Shown here: positions 54,302 through 63,650 of the stretch, piece after piece | Position numbering within the stretch: position 1 is the first letter of the stretch | Layout of the letters: each line of letters opens with the position of its first letter | Origin: Planctomycetota bacterium | GTDB taxonomy: Bacteria > Planctomycetota > JAJSAM01 | Direction: 5' to 3' | NCBI GenBank assembly: GCA_024274785.1 | Contig: JAJSAM010000024.1 | Coordinates: 91,880 to 155,879, forward strand | DNA: 64,000 nucleotides | Notes under the pieces: model-generated | Told to the model about the DNA's origin: nothing | The model's database searches: none | The model's input: only the letters and a program-made list of their open reading frames with translations | Program-made: the position numbers and the translations under genes

Positions 54302-56209
54302 ATGGCGGATGAGAACGGCGATTCGACCGTTGGCCTCGCCATTGGGGCGGCCGCGCTGGCGTTCCTCTTTTTTCTCGGGGCTACGCTGGTGCGGGACATC
54401 GACTTCGACGCCCTGTTCGGGGTCGAAGCCTGGCGGGGCGCGGGAGTGGGCGGGCTGCTCGCGGCATTCGGGCTCCTGCTCGCGCTGCTCCTCTCTCCAG
54501 GTCTCGCCGGTGGGGCGGTGCGAGTCCTCGGGCGTCTCATCGGCGCCGTCCCGGCCCCGGTCCGTCTGCCGCTCCTGCTCGTGGTCTCGGCGACGGTGTT
54601 CTGGCTGCTGCCGACTTTCAAGCTCTCCGGCGACGCCGTCCCGGTCGTCATCCGGACCTCGCTCGGTGAGATCTACGCCAGCAACCCGCTGACCAGCTTC
54701 CTCTCGGTCGGCATCAGCCGCGTGCTCTACTGGCCGTCCGTCCCGGCGATCCGCCTGCTCTCGTGCGCGTCGGGGGTGCTGTTCGTCTTCTCCGCGGTGA
54801 AGATCGCCCGGGAGTGTTTTCCGGCCGGACCGGCACGGAGCGGCTTCGCAGTGGTGCTTGTCTGCAGCGGAACTTCCGTACTCTTCTTCGGCTCCATTGA
54901 AGTCTACGCCCCCCTGGCCGCGTTCCTCGGACTCTACCTCTTTCTCGGAATCCGCACGCTTGCACGGGGCGGGAGCATCGTCTGGCCGGCGATGGTGCTC
55001 GGCGTCGCGTTCACCCTGCATGGCTCCGCCGGGCTGCTCCTGCCGTCCCTCGTGGTTCTGGCCAACGCCGGCCGGATCCGGCCGCTCCGCTTCAAGCGTC
55101 AACTCCTGGCCGCGGGCAGTTTCCTCATCCCGGTGGTCCTGGTCTTCGGTGCGCTCTTCCTCCTGGTCTGGGGCGGCGAGCTTCCGGATGCGAGCCCGGA
55201 GCGCTTCGGCTCCTTTTTCGGCGGGAACGACCAGGGGCCGCTGCTGCCGCTCGTGCTCACCCCGACCAACGTGCTGTACCGCTACGCGCTGTTCGACGCC
55301 GAGCACCTCGTGGGGGTGCTGAACCTCCTCTTCCTGGCGGCCCCCGCGGGGATGATCCTGTTGCTGATCGGCCGGCCCGCCCCCGGCAATCCGGTGGTCC
55401 GCTTCGTCGGGCTGGCGGCGCTCTTCCTCGTCCTCTTCCCGGTGTTCTGGAACGTGAACTACCCGCTGCGCCAGGATTGGGACCTCTTCAGTCCCCTGGG
55501 GATTCCGCTGACCGTGCTCGGCGCCCTGGCCTTCCTCCGGCGGGGTGCGGGGCCACGCCGGGCGGTGGGGGCGGCGGCGCTGGCGCTCTTCGCCTTCGTC
55601 CCGGCGGTGTTCGCCGCGCGCGGGGACCACTACGACCGCCGGCTCTGCCTGAAGGATCTCCATGCCGCGACGCAAACGGTGGGTTCGATCGTGCCGAAGG
55701 AGCAGGCCGGGCGCCGGCGGCTCAACGCCAGGGCCGGAGAACGATACCTCGCTGAGATCGAGCGTAACGATCCCTTCGGGGCGGAGAGGAAGGTCGACCT
55801 GGCGATGGCCGCGGCCCGCTCCGGCCAGCTTCCGTTGAAGGCGGTCGAGGACCGTCTCCTCGAGGTGCTGAAGCGGGAGCCTCGAAATGCCAGGGCGGCG
55901 GAAGGACTCGGCTCGATCCTGCTGGCGCGCAGGAAGTTCGAGGATGCACGCCCTTACCTGGTCGCGGCCTTGCGCGAGGAACCCTGGCGCCTGCCGTCAC
56001 GGATGAACCTCGCCCGGATCGCCCTGGCCGATGGCGATGCCGGCCTGGCGATCCGACAACTGGAGAGTGGACTGCGCCGCGGGAGCACCCACCCCTATGC
56101 CGGGCAGGCGCTGCTCGAACTCGCCGAGCTTCATTCCCGCCGCCGCGAGGAGGAGATCGCGACGAAACTCCGCGAACTCGCCGCCGCGCGCGGACCTACT
56201 CCCCGGTAG
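54302..56209 (+). CDS. Polytopic membrane protein with C-terminal TPR region, unknown
   Basis: A 635-residue protein. The first about 440 residues contain about eleven to thirteen helices, with long loops (YASNPLTSFLSVG; FWNVNYPLRQDWDLFSPLGIPL) that recall GT-C glycosyltransferases or O-antigen-type enzymes, but no catalytic motif is certain. Residues about 450-635 are soluble and TPR-like (NARAAEGLGSILLARRKFEDARPYLVAAL). ATG 54302 is chosen over an upstream in-frame start because a candidate -10 box lies directly before it; there is no Shine-Dalgarno. Its end overlaps the convergent ctaA gene by 14 bases. Confidence 0.65.
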   Translation: MADENGDSTVGLAIGAAALAFLFFLGATLVRDIDFDALFGVEAWRGAGVGGLLAAFGLLLALLLSPGLAGGAVRVLGRLIGAVPAPVRLPLLLVVSATVFWLLPTFKLSGDAVPVVIRTSLGEIYASNPLTSFLSVGISRVLYWPSVPAIRLLSCASGVLFVFSAVKIARECFPAGPARSGFAVVLVCSGTSVLFFGSIEVYAPLAAFLGLYLFLGIRTLARGGSIVWPAMVLGVAFTLHGSAGLLLPSLVVLANAGRIRPLRFKRQLLAAGSFLIPVVLVFGALFLLVWGGELPDASPERFGSFFGGNDQGPLLPLVLTPTNVLYRYALFDAEHLVGVLNLLFLAAPAGMILLLIGRPAPGNPVVRFVGLAALFLVLFPVFWNVNYPLRQDWDLFSPLGIPLTVLGALAFLRRGAGPRRAVGAAALALFAFVPAVFAARGDHYDRRLCLKDLHAATQTVGSIVPKEQAGRRRLNARAGERYLAEIERNDPFGAERKVDLAMAAARSGQLPLKAVEDRLLEVLKREPRNARAAEGLGSILLARRKFEDARPYLVAALREEPWRLPSRMNLARIALADGDAGLAIRQLESGLRRGSTHPYAGQALLELAELHSRRREEEIATKLRELAAARGPTPR

Positions 56210-57494
56210 GCGTCTCTTCCGCGATCGGGGTCAGGAGCCGGCTCGACCAGACCCCCAGCAGAGCGGAGATACCGAGCAACAGCGCTCCGATCGCCTGGTG
56301 AATGGTCGTCAGGAGCACGTCGGAGACCGGTCGGACGCTCAGTCCCCGTGTCGCCCCCGCCGCCGCCAGCGCGACGATGCCCATCGTGACCTGCAGTACG
56401 AGCAGACCGATCAGGATCAGGCCGGAGCGTCGCAGCGGCGGCAGGTCGCCGTAGAGCCCCCAGGCCCGGAACCCGGTGACCATGCCGAGGAAGAACAGGA
56501 CCGTGGCGACGGTGATGTGGGGGTGCAGCGCGGCCTCGATGTGACGCAGCATCGCTCCGAGGAAGATCTGCAGCACGCACATGCCGAACATGGTCCAGCC
56601 GAGGATCCGGTCGGTCTTCGCGCTTCGCGCCTCCCTCGCTGGTGCGTCACCACGCCAGGTGGCGGAGGTCATCGCCGCGACGGTGATGATCAGCGCGAAG
56701 ATGATCTGCCCGAACACACCGTGCACGATCGCCAGCCAGATGCTGTCCTCCGTGACGCGCAGCCCGCCCATGATCCCCTGGATGACCACCATGATGAATA
56801 CGGTCAGGGCCAGGGCCCTGGCGGTGCGGCTCTCCTCCCGGCGCAGGACGAGGAACCCGAGCACCAGTACGGTGAGTCCGACCAGCGTGCCGAACAACCG
56901 GTGGGCGTGCTCGTAGTAGATGCCGCCGGTCATCCGCGAGAGGGGGTAGAGAAACATGTTGTAGCCGAAGCTCTGCGGCCAGTCCGGAACGTCCATGCCC
57001 GCTTCCGCTCCGGTGGTCAGTCCACCGGCGATGACGAGGAGGAGGGTCGCGGCCCCCGCGATCTTCGCGAGCTTTCCGGCAAAGGCGTCGTTCACCAGCT
57101 CGGGACGATGGGCTTTCGCCCCCGCGATCGCGCCGAGATAGCCGAAGATGGCCCCGGCAATCAGGAATCCGGGGACGGTGTAGAGCGCTCGGATCTCCAC
57201 CTGGTTCGTCTTGTCCGGGTGCGTCAGGAGCGATCCGAGAATGAGCAGGTTCAGAAACGACGAGAGCAGTCCGGCGAGGGCGCCGGAAAGGGCACTGCCG
57301 GTGCCCTTTCCGGCAAGATACCCGCCGTAGAGGAGTGCGACGAGCAAGCCCGCGAACAGCACCGGGGCGGGCGCCATGATCAGGGGCAATCGACAGAGAT
57401 ACCCGACCGTCCACATGGCCACGGTGATGCCGAATCCGTAGACGACGATGGGGGTGATCGTTCCTCTGGTCCGGGCGTCGTTTTCGGTCGGCAT
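56196..57494 (-). CDS. ctaA: Heme A synthase, CtaA/COX15 family
   Basis: CtaA oxidises heme O to heme A in the membrane, supplying the caa3 oxidase. The 432-residue protein has about eleven helices. The C-terminal two thirds hold the family signatures: GGLTTGAEAGMDVPDWPQSFG, YYEHAHRLFGTLVG, HGVFGQIIFALI, LRHIEAALHPHITVA and TIHQAIGALLLG, with paired His heme ligands. The N-terminal about 120 residues are extra helices not in a minimal CtaA. The start is ATG 57494; an upstream TTG is possible. It is separate from the cox operon, as is ctaB on the other side. Confidence 0.88.
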   Translation of the reverse strand: MPTENDARTRGTITPIVVYGFGITVAMWTVGYLCRLPLIMAPAPVLFAGLLVALLYGGYLAGKGTGSALSGALAGLLSSFLNLLILGSLLTHPDKTNQVEIRALYTVPGFLIAGAIFGYLGAIAGAKAHRPELVNDAFAGKLAKIAGAATLLLVIAGGLTTGAEAGMDVPDWPQSFGYNMFLYPLSRMTGGIYYEHAHRLFGTLVGLTVLVLGFLVLRREESRTARALALTVFIMVVIQGIMGGLRVTEDSIWLAIVHGVFGQIIFALIITVAAMTSATWRGDAPAREARSAKTDRILGWTMFGMCVLQIFLGAMLRHIEAALHPHITVATVLFFLGMVTGFRAWGLYGDLPPLRRSGLILIGLLVLQVTMGIVALAAAGATRGLSVRPVSDVLLTTIHQAIGALLLGISALLGVWSSRLLTPIAEETPTGE

Positions 57495-57552
57495 CGCGGC
57501 ATTCTCTTGAATACCCGGCAAGACTCTCGAAATTTCCCGAGTATCCGTGGCG

Positions 57553-57558
57553 TATAAT
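57553..57558 (+). promoter_or_regulatory. Perfect -10 box (TATAAT) before the 57617 gene
   Basis: TATAAT in the context CGTGGCGTATAATC, shared with the ferritin -10 region. The leader to the ATG would be about 52 bases. No -35 is evident; a CTCG-N8-CGAG inverted repeat at 57525-57540 overlaps the -35 position and could be an operator. Confidence 0.4.
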
Positions 57559-57616
57559 CTCGCCCGACAAGCTGCAACAGGCCCGGACCGAACCTCTCCG
57601 GAAGCAAGACCGAACC

Positions 57617-59989
57617 ATGAACCGCATTCTGTTAGCCATCCTGGCGCTCGCCGCCGCCGCCGGCCTGCTCTACGTCCTGCTCGAGACCATCGCCCCGGAA
57701 CCGTCTCATCTCCGGCCGATCTATGAGCCCTCGGGGGCGGGGCCGCCTTCGGACGACCCGGAGGCGCAGGTATTCGTGGAAGGCGAAGACCAGGGTCATG
57801 CGCCGGCGCTCGAAAACTCGGCCCGGCTTTCGGGACAGGTTGTTCGCGACCTCGACGGCCTGCCGGTTTCCGGAGTCGCGGTGACCGCCTGGGTGGGCAA
57901 GTTCCGCCGGACGGTCAGGAGTGATGCCGTGGGAGAGTTCGAATTTGGAGCGATTCCCGCGGGCAGCGTGCGGGTGCGGGCCCGATCCGCGGAGTACATC
58001 GATCCGCGTCCCCGGGTGGAGAAACTCGAGGTGGGCGATCGCAGGTCGATCGAGCTCCGACTCCGGGCCGGGGCGGTGGTGGTCGGCCACGTGACCGATC
58101 GGGAGACCGGCGACGTTCTCGCCGAAGTCCGGATTTCGGTCGCCGGTTCGACGCAGAAGAGGGCGGTAACCGGTCCGGCCGGGGATTATCGCCTCGAGGG
58201 ACTGCCGGCCGGCCTGGTATCGATCCAGGCGGAAGCGGATGACTATCCCCTGACCCGGCTCGGCGTCCGGATTCCCGAGGGGGAGCGCGAGGTCCTGCAG
58301 GACTTCGCGCTTCAGAAGGGCGCGACCGTGAGCGGGATCGTCTCGGACTCCGCCGGATTGCCGGTACGGGGCGCGGCGGTGGGGCCCGGCTTCGCTTCGG
58401 GGCGGAAAGTCAAGACCGGTGAAGACGGGAGGTTCCTGCTCACCGGCCTTCCGGTGGAGCGGACCCTGATCCTCAACGCCGAGGCGGAGGGTTACGTCGC
58501 CGGCCGGTCCGGGAGCCTGCGATTCAAGGCCGGCGAAAGTTTCGACGGCGTGGCGATCGTGCTTTCCCGGGGCGGGACGGTGGTCGGGCGGGTGCTGCGT
58601 GCCGACGGGACTCCCGCGGCGGAGGCCAATGTCCGCCTGGTGCCCCTGAATCGCAAGGGGGGCGTGGTCCGCCTCCCGAGCACGAAGACCGGGCCGGACG
58701 GGCAGTTCACGATCGAGTCGGTGCTGCCCGGAGATCACCGTGCCGCGGCGACGCTTCGGGGCACCCTCGGCGGTTCCGCGGACGTTCCCGGCGTGACCGA
58801 GGACGGCGTGGTCGGGGGCATCGTCATCGAACTCGGCCAGGCGGACAGCATCAGCGGAATCGTGACCGACCCCGCCGGTCAACCGATCGCGCGCGCGCAA
58901 CTCTCCGCCCGTCCGGTGGACCCGATCCCGGGCGGAAGATACGTCAGCGCGCGTTCGAACGACGACGGTACCTTCTCCCTCGATGGACTCAAGGCGGGCA
59001 CCTATCACGTCAGCGTTCGGTCGGTCCGCGGCGGACCCGAGGCCGCGTCGGTGCAGGTTCCCTCGGGAACGGAAGACGTGCGCCTGACTCTTCCGGCCCC
59101 CGGGCTGGTGTCGGGCCGCGTGGTCATGCCTGATGGGTCTCCGGTCGCCGCCTGCAGCATCCGCCTGAGTCCCGAGGGTGGGCGGGGGGGGACGGTGTTC
59201 AAGCGGCTTCGCGCGGAGGACCAGGGCCTCTTCGAACTCGAGGGAATCTCCCCCGGTGAATACTCGATGACCGCCTCCTCGAGAGACGGCTACACCTCCT
59301 TGAAGGTCCGGGTTTTCGTCGGTGCCGGGGAAGAGGTGTCCGGCACCCTGTTGACGCTCGACGCGCCCGGACGGGTCACGGGGCAGGTGCTTTCGGAAAC
59401 CGGCGAGCCGGTGGCGGGCGCGCAGGTCCATGCGGCTCTCATGGAGCAGGGCGGGGCCTCCCGGCGCATGGATCGGTCGGGGCCGGACGGCCGGTTCGAA
59501 CTCACCGGACTTCGCCCGGGCACGTATCGCATCCAGGCCTCCCGGGACGGAGCGGTGGCACTCACGACCGGAGTGGTGGTGGCGTCGGGGATGGTCTCAC
59601 AGGCGGACATCCGGTTCAGTCCCACCGGGAGTGTTCTGGTGGCGGTCGTCGATCGGACGGGGAATCCGATCGAGGGTGCTTCCGTGCACGCCCGGGTCAC
59701 CGGCGGGGTGTTCGTTCCGGTTCGGCCGGCTCCGATCCGGGAATCGATGCCGCCGACGGAACGGGTGGACGCCGCCCGGAGGTCGCGACGCAAGGCGGCG
59801 ATGACGGACGAAAACGGAATGTGCCTGCGGAGCGGCATTCCCGAGGGTGAGGTGACCATCAGTGTCAACGCCAGGGGTTATGAGCTGGCGCAGCGGAACG
59901 TGATGGTCACGGCGGGACGGACGAGGAGCATTCAGATCGTGCTGGATCAGGCGTCCTCCTCCGGTGCGATCAAGAGGGACTTCAAATGA
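57617..59989 (+). CDS. Membrane-anchored protein of eight carboxypeptidase-regulatory-like repeats
   Basis: A 790-residue protein. One N-terminal helix (about 4-23) anchors it, and the remainder is extracytoplasmic. It contains eight successive beta-sandwich units, each opening with a VxGxVxD-type strand (SGQVVRD, VVGHVTD, VSGIVSD, VVGRVLR, ISGIVTD, VSGRVVM, VTGQVLS, VLVAVVD) and containing DGxFxLxGLxPGxYxV. This is the carboxypeptidase D regulatory-like (transthyretin-like) domain, an adhesion or structural module without catalytic parts. The last about 80 residues are basic. Its stop overlaps the FabZ-like gene (ATGA). Confidence 0.88.
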   Translation: MNRILLAILALAAAAGLLYVLLETIAPEPSHLRPIYEPSGAGPPSDDPEAQVFVEGEDQGHAPALENSARLSGQVVRDLDGLPVSGVAVTAWVGKFRRTVRSDAVGEFEFGAIPAGSVRVRARSAEYIDPRPRVEKLEVGDRRSIELRLRAGAVVVGHVTDRETGDVLAEVRISVAGSTQKRAVTGPAGDYRLEGLPAGLVSIQAEADDYPLTRLGVRIPEGEREVLQDFALQKGATVSGIVSDSAGLPVRGAAVGPGFASGRKVKTGEDGRFLLTGLPVERTLILNAEAEGYVAGRSGSLRFKAGESFDGVAIVLSRGGTVVGRVLRADGTPAAEANVRLVPLNRKGGVVRLPSTKTGPDGQFTIESVLPGDHRAAATLRGTLGGSADVPGVTEDGVVGGIVIELGQADSISGIVTDPAGQPIARAQLSARPVDPIPGGRYVSARSNDDGTFSLDGLKAGTYHVSVRSVRGGPEAASVQVPSGTEDVRLTLPAPGLVSGRVVMPDGSPVAACSIRLSPEGGRGGTVFKRLRAEDQGLFELEGISPGEYSMTASSRDGYTSLKVRVFVGAGEEVSGTLLTLDAPGRVTGQVLSETGEPVAGAQVHAALMEQGGASRRMDRSGPDGRFELTGLRPGTYRIQASRDGAVALTTGVVVASGMVSQADIRFSPTGSVLVAVVDRTGNPIEGASVHARVTGGVFVPVRPAPIRESMPPTERVDAARRSRRKAAMTDENGMCLRSGIPEGEVTISVNARGYELAQRNVMVTAGRTRSIQIVLDQASSSGAIKRDFK

Positions 59990-60870
59990 GGCACGACGAG
60001 ATGCTCGAGTTCATGCCCCATCGGGGACGCAACGTCGTCATCGACGACTTTCGGGCCACGGGGGAGTGCGCCGGGGAGGGGTTTCTCACCATCGCGAAGG
60101 GTGACCCCGCGGGCCGGGATCTGTTCCTGGTTTCAAGCCCGGAAGGACTCCGGTATTCCCACGTCTTCCTGGTCGAGCACGTCGCGCTCACCTCCATCCT
60201 CTGCATCCAGTCGGACATGGGCGGTGGGCGGATCGCGTATTTCAGCAAGATCACGAAGTACGAGCGCAAAGGTGACGCGCCGGCCGGGACGCCGCTGGTG
60301 AGCCGTCTCTCGCGCGGTCGGGATCGCGGGGAGTTCCGTGCGTTCGACGCCGAGGTTTCGACGATCGCCGGAGAGCCGCTGCTCACCGTCAGCTTCATGG
60401 CGTTCCTGGCGCCGCGCGGCGCGCCGCTGCCGGCGAGGGAGGAGCCCATCGAGGATCTCGACTGGGTGCGCCCGGACCCCGGTTCCTTTCCCTGCTACCC
60501 CGCGTCGATGGCCCTGCTCGCGCCGCCGGCGGACGGCGTGCCTCCGAGAGCGGTCTATCCCGGGGACCATCCGCTCTGTCCCGGACACTTTCCGGGCGCG
60601 CCGGTGATGATGGGCATGACCCACTGGCTGGCGGTGGCCCAGGCTGCGGCGTTCTCCGCGCCGATCGGCCGGTCGGTGGTCAGCGGCTCCGGAGCTCTCA
60701 CCCGCACCGACGGTCGCGTGGTGGTGGAGGTGGCCGGCCTTGCGGTCGAGGTGGAGAAGAACGGGGACGGCCAGGTCGTGGACCTCCGACTTCAGAAGAC
60801 GAAGAAGGTGGCGTTCCGGGAGCGGGTCCTGCCCCTGGACGGTTACATCGCGAATTTCGAGAGAGAGTAG
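59986..60870 (+). CDS. Double-hotdog FabZ-like 3-hydroxyacyl-ACP dehydratase homologue
   Basis: A 294-residue protein made of two hotdog domains. The first (about 1-145) begins MLEFMPHRGRNVVIDDF, as FabZ does, and has EHVALTSILCIQSDMGG. The second (about 175-290) has YPGDHPLCPGHFPGAPVMMGM, close to the FabZ active-site loop HFxxxPxxPGxLxxE, although its usual Glu is replaced by hydrophobic residues. FabZ itself is a single hotdog of about 150 aa, so this is a fused or duplicated form, perhaps acting on a special lipid or polyketide. It is coupled to the repeat protein upstream. Cytoplasmic. Confidence 0.7.
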   Translation: MRHDEMLEFMPHRGRNVVIDDFRATGECAGEGFLTIAKGDPAGRDLFLVSSPEGLRYSHVFLVEHVALTSILCIQSDMGGGRIAYFSKITKYERKGDAPAGTPLVSRLSRGRDRGEFRAFDAEVSTIAGEPLLTVSFMAFLAPRGAPLPAREEPIEDLDWVRPDPGSFPCYPASMALLAPPADGVPPRAVYPGDHPLCPGHFPGAPVMMGMTHWLAVAQAAAFSAPIGRSVVSGSGALTRTDGRVVVEVAGLAVEVEKNGDGQVVDLRLQKTKKVAFRERVLPLDGYIANFERE

Positions 60871-61045
60871 CTCCGGCGGTGCTGGTCCGGCGCGGACGAG
60901 ACGGAGTTCGTCCCTCCGGGTGGACGACCGCGGGGGCGACCCGACCGCTCCGGGAAACCGGTGAGCGCGGATTCCATGATTTCACTGCCGGCCGGCCCCG
61001 TTCCGGGATATCTCTTGGCTCAGGGTTTGAATGCAGGAGGGAATC

Positions 61046-61543
61046 ATGCGAATTGCGGTAGTTGTGATGGTCCTGCCGGTTCTGCTGATCGGTTGCAAGA
61101 GCGCCAACAGCGGTTCCTTTACGGGGGCCGCGGTGGGGGCGACGGCCGGAGCGGTGGCCGGGGGAGTCATCGGTCACCAGTCCGGCAAGAAGTGGCAGGG
61201 GGCCTTGATCGGCGCAGCCGCCGGTGGCACCGCCGGCTGGGTCGTCGGCACCGAACTCGGTAAGAACACCGAGCCGGCGGCGAAGACCACGCCGGAGTAC
61301 CGGGAGGCGAAGTCGTACTTCGATGAGGCCAACCGGACGGAGAATCCGCGGGAAGCGATCGATCTGTACGACAAGGCCATCGAACTCGAGCCGGACCTCC
61401 CCGAGTTGCACAACAACAAGGGGCTGCAGTATCTGAAGATGGGGGACGAGACCGGGGCCAGGCGGTGCTTCGAGGATGCTCTTCGCGTGGACCCGGATTA
61501 CCGTCCCGCGGCGCAGAACCTGGAGCGACTCGCGGCGAGTTGA
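61046..61543 (+). CDS. Glycine-zipper, TPR-containing lipoprotein
   Basis: A 165-residue lipoprotein with signal ending LLIGC, Cys17 being the lipid site. A glycine-zipper helix pair follows (about 24-70, GAAVGATAGAVAGGVIG and GALIGAAAGGTAGWVVG), then two TPR units (about 90-160, EAIDLYDKAIELEPDLPELHNNKG). Gly-zipper lipoproteins often insert in the outer membrane. AGGAGGG before ATG 61046 decides the start over an ATG at 61031. Its TGA stop is directly followed by repeat copy R5. Confidence 0.85.
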   Translation: MRIAVVVMVLPVLLIGCKSANSGSFTGAAVGATAGAVAGGVIGHQSGKKWQGALIGAAAGGTAGWVVGTELGKNTEPAAKTTPEYREAKSYFDEANRTENPREAIDLYDKAIELEPDLPELHNNKGLQYLKMGDETGARRCFEDALRVDPDYRPAAQNLERLAAS

Positions 61544-61644
61544 GGGCCCGGCCGGGATAATCCGCCGCCTTCGAGGGGCGCAGCATCCCGCAACGCATTG
61601 TTGCGCCCTGGTTGAAACCAGCGCACGGTGGTCCAGACGAGGCC
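61544..61644 (+). repeat. Stop-codon-abutting inverted-repeat element, copy R5 (short)
   Basis: It begins GGGCCCGGCCGGGATAA right after the TGA stop and ends GGTCCAGACGAGGCC at 61644. The interior is shortened to 101 bp but keeps CTTCGAGGGGCGCAGCATCCCGC and GGTTGAAACCAG. It lies between two convergent genes, the most diverged of the five loci. Confidence 0.55.
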
Positions 61645-61694
61645 GGGTTCGGTTTGCCGATTCCCGGCAGTTCGGACCCGGCTCGCCGTCCCGC

Positions 61695-62678
61695 TCAGCG
61701 AAACGAGGCGCCGGGCTTACCCTCCACTCTCCGGCGGGTCCGGAGCAGGCGGTTCGTGTCGCTGGTGGCCATGATCACCCAGCAGAGGAAGAAGAACCAG
61801 GAGAGCATGTTCACGTACGGGATGGCCGCGACCACCGCGGCGGTGATCCCGAACCCGTACGCGGCACTCCGCGGGGACTGTGGATCCAGGGCTTGTTGCG
61901 CCCGGCGCGTCGAGGCGGAGAGCCCGGGGATCGCCCGGAAGGCCCAGTAGATGTTGAAGAACGGGATGAACATGTACCCCACGGCTTTGCCCGGGGACGT
62001 GCCGCGGTCGATCGGTGGTACCGCCGACCAGGCGCGATGGAGCCAGACGAAAAAGATGATGATCGCTGGAAGCCCGGTGAGGAACCACAGCCCGCAGGAG
62101 ATACCGATCCCCATCGCTTCATCGTCGCTGATCCTGCTTCCCGCATCCAGGGTCAGCACCAGAGCGAGGATGCCGAAACACCACGCCAGGGCGGACAACG
62201 CGATCCAGCTTCCGGTCAGTGTCCACCCGGGCCGGTAGAGCGGCGCGGGCGGGCCCAGGTCCGTTGCGGGACCGGATCCGTCCCCGAATCCCGACGGATC
62301 ATGCCGGGGACGCAGTTCTGCCTCCGGCCAGACCGGTCCGGAGCCCGCGACCTGCACCGCCGGAGCGCCGGTCGTCCGGAACCTCGTCGTGGCGAGCCCG
62401 ACGAGAATGAGAACCTGGCCGGCAAGAAAGCAGATGCCGGTGTACGGAAGAAACCGGAAAACCAGTCCGGACAGCTCGAAGAAATCCAGGTCGCCGAACA
62501 GCTCGAACGCTCTTAGCATTGCATGCAGGGTGCTGCCGAGGAAGAGCAGCAGAAAACCGAGTCCGCCGAGGATGGACCCCGGACCGAAGCGCCCCCGGAT
62601 CATCCAGAGCAGGGCGCAGGTCAGCCAGATCAGGGGGGGAAGAAACCAGAGTTGGCGGACGAATTCAGCAGTCTCCAT
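61695..62678 (-). CDS. Membrane protein with DUF4328-like C-terminal half
   Basis: A 327-residue protein. Its N-terminal half has three helices (about 10-100), followed by a Pro/Gly-rich linker. The C-terminal half resembles DUF4328: WLHRAWSAVPP, SPGKAVGYMFIPFFNIYWAF, then AYGFGITAAVVAAIPYVNMLSWFFFLCWVI. Such FIPFFNIYW proteins are frequent in planctomycete-like genomes and others, with no known function. It stands alone and is convergent with the preceding lipoprotein gene, with R5 between. Confidence 0.7.
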   Translation of the reverse strand: METAEFVRQLWFLPPLIWLTCALLWMIRGRFGPGSILGGLGFLLLFLGSTLHAMLRAFELFGDLDFFELSGLVFRFLPYTGICFLAGQVLILVGLATTRFRTTGAPAVQVAGSGPVWPEAELRPRHDPSGFGDGSGPATDLGPPAPLYRPGWTLTGSWIALSALAWCFGILALVLTLDAGSRISDDEAMGIGISCGLWFLTGLPAIIIFFVWLHRAWSAVPPIDRGTSPGKAVGYMFIPFFNIYWAFRAIPGLSASTRRAQQALDPQSPRSAAYGFGITAAVVAAIPYVNMLSWFFFLCWVIMATSDTNRLLRTRRRVEGKPGASFR

Positions 62679-62810
62679 GGAAGCCCCCCGAGCAGGATCG
62701 ACAACGAGTTCCGCGAGCAGGAAAAGTCGAGGCTAACCCGAACCTCGCGGCTCGTCAATCAAGGGGAAGACCAGGGTTGCGCCGGGATTGAGATCAACCT
62801 GGGCGCGTAG

Positions 62811-63650
62811 TCAGGGCCCGTCCCGCTCGAGCAGCGCCCTCAACCGCCGCACCGTCGACGGGCCGTGTCCCGCGTAGTGGTTGTTGGCGAACGCAAACGT
62901 CTCGTGCACCTCGGGGGCCAGTGCGCGGATCACCTTCGCCCAGCGCGCCAGACGGTCCGAGTGGTCGATCACTTCCCTGCCCCAGGTCGTCGTGACTTCC
63001 TCGATCTTCCTCCGGTCGCCGAGCAGGCGGATGTAGAGGAAGTCCGAGGTCAACGGGTGAATGCGCTTCGGCAGTTCGTCGCCGTGCGGCATCCAGGCCT
63101 GGTCCACCAGCACCAGCGCGGCGCTGTGCCGGCGCAGGATCTCCATGAGTTCCGGGCGGAGCCAGGTCTTGTTGCGGATCTCCACTGCGAAACGGAAGTC
63201 CGGAGGCAGCACCGAGAGGTACATGTCGAGCTTCTCGAAAAACGGCTTGGCATGGGAGAAGACCCGCTTGTTGAAGTAGGGGAACTGCAGGAGGAGGGGG
63301 CCGCACTTCGGTCCGAGTTCGGACATGGTCCGGAGGAACCTGTTCCGATCTTCGATAGTGCCCTCGATGTCGAGCAGCTTCTCCGCATCCGGCAGCGAGC
63401 CCTCCCCGGCGTGGCAGATCGAGTGCGGGAACTTCGCCGTCATGACGAAGTGATCCGGAGTTTTTTTCGCCCAGCTCCGCACCATCTCGCGGGACGGGAT
63501 CCGGTAATAGGTGGCGTCGGTCTCCACCGCGTCGAAGTGGGTGGCGTAGACCGAGAGGAAATCGGCGGCGGGAGTGCCGGGAGGATAGAACGGCCCCACC
63601 CAGTCCTTGCTCGACCAGGAGGACGTGCCGAGCCGGATGGACGAACTCAC
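62811..63650 (-). CDS. DUF72 family protein (YecE-like)
   Basis: A 279-residue soluble TIM-barrel-like protein. The DUF72 signatures are [73 protein letters not shown] and [15 protein letters not shown]. This family is widespread and of unsettled function; related folds bind sugars or metals. Its ATG overlaps the stop of the lpxD gene (ATGA), so the two are co-transcribed. Confidence 0.93.
   Translation of the reverse strand: MSSSIRLGTSSWSSKDWVGPFYPPGTPAADFLSVYATHFDAVETDATYYRIPSREMVRSWAKKTPDHFVMTAKFPHSICHAGEGSLPDAEKLLDIEGTIEDRNRFLRTMSELGPKCGPLLLQFPYFNKRVFSHAKPFFEKLDMYLSVLPPDFRFAVEIRNKTWLRPELMEILRRHSAALVLVDQAWMPHGDELPKRIHPLTSDFLYIRLLGDRRKIEEVTTTWGREVIDHSDRLARWAKVIRALAPEVHETFAFANNHYAGHGPSTVRRLRALLERDGP

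Noticed and set aside
57632..59431. 600-codon minus-strand frame opposite the repeat protein
   Set aside because: Antisense shadow; the plus strand shows eight regular carboxypeptidase-regulatory repeats.
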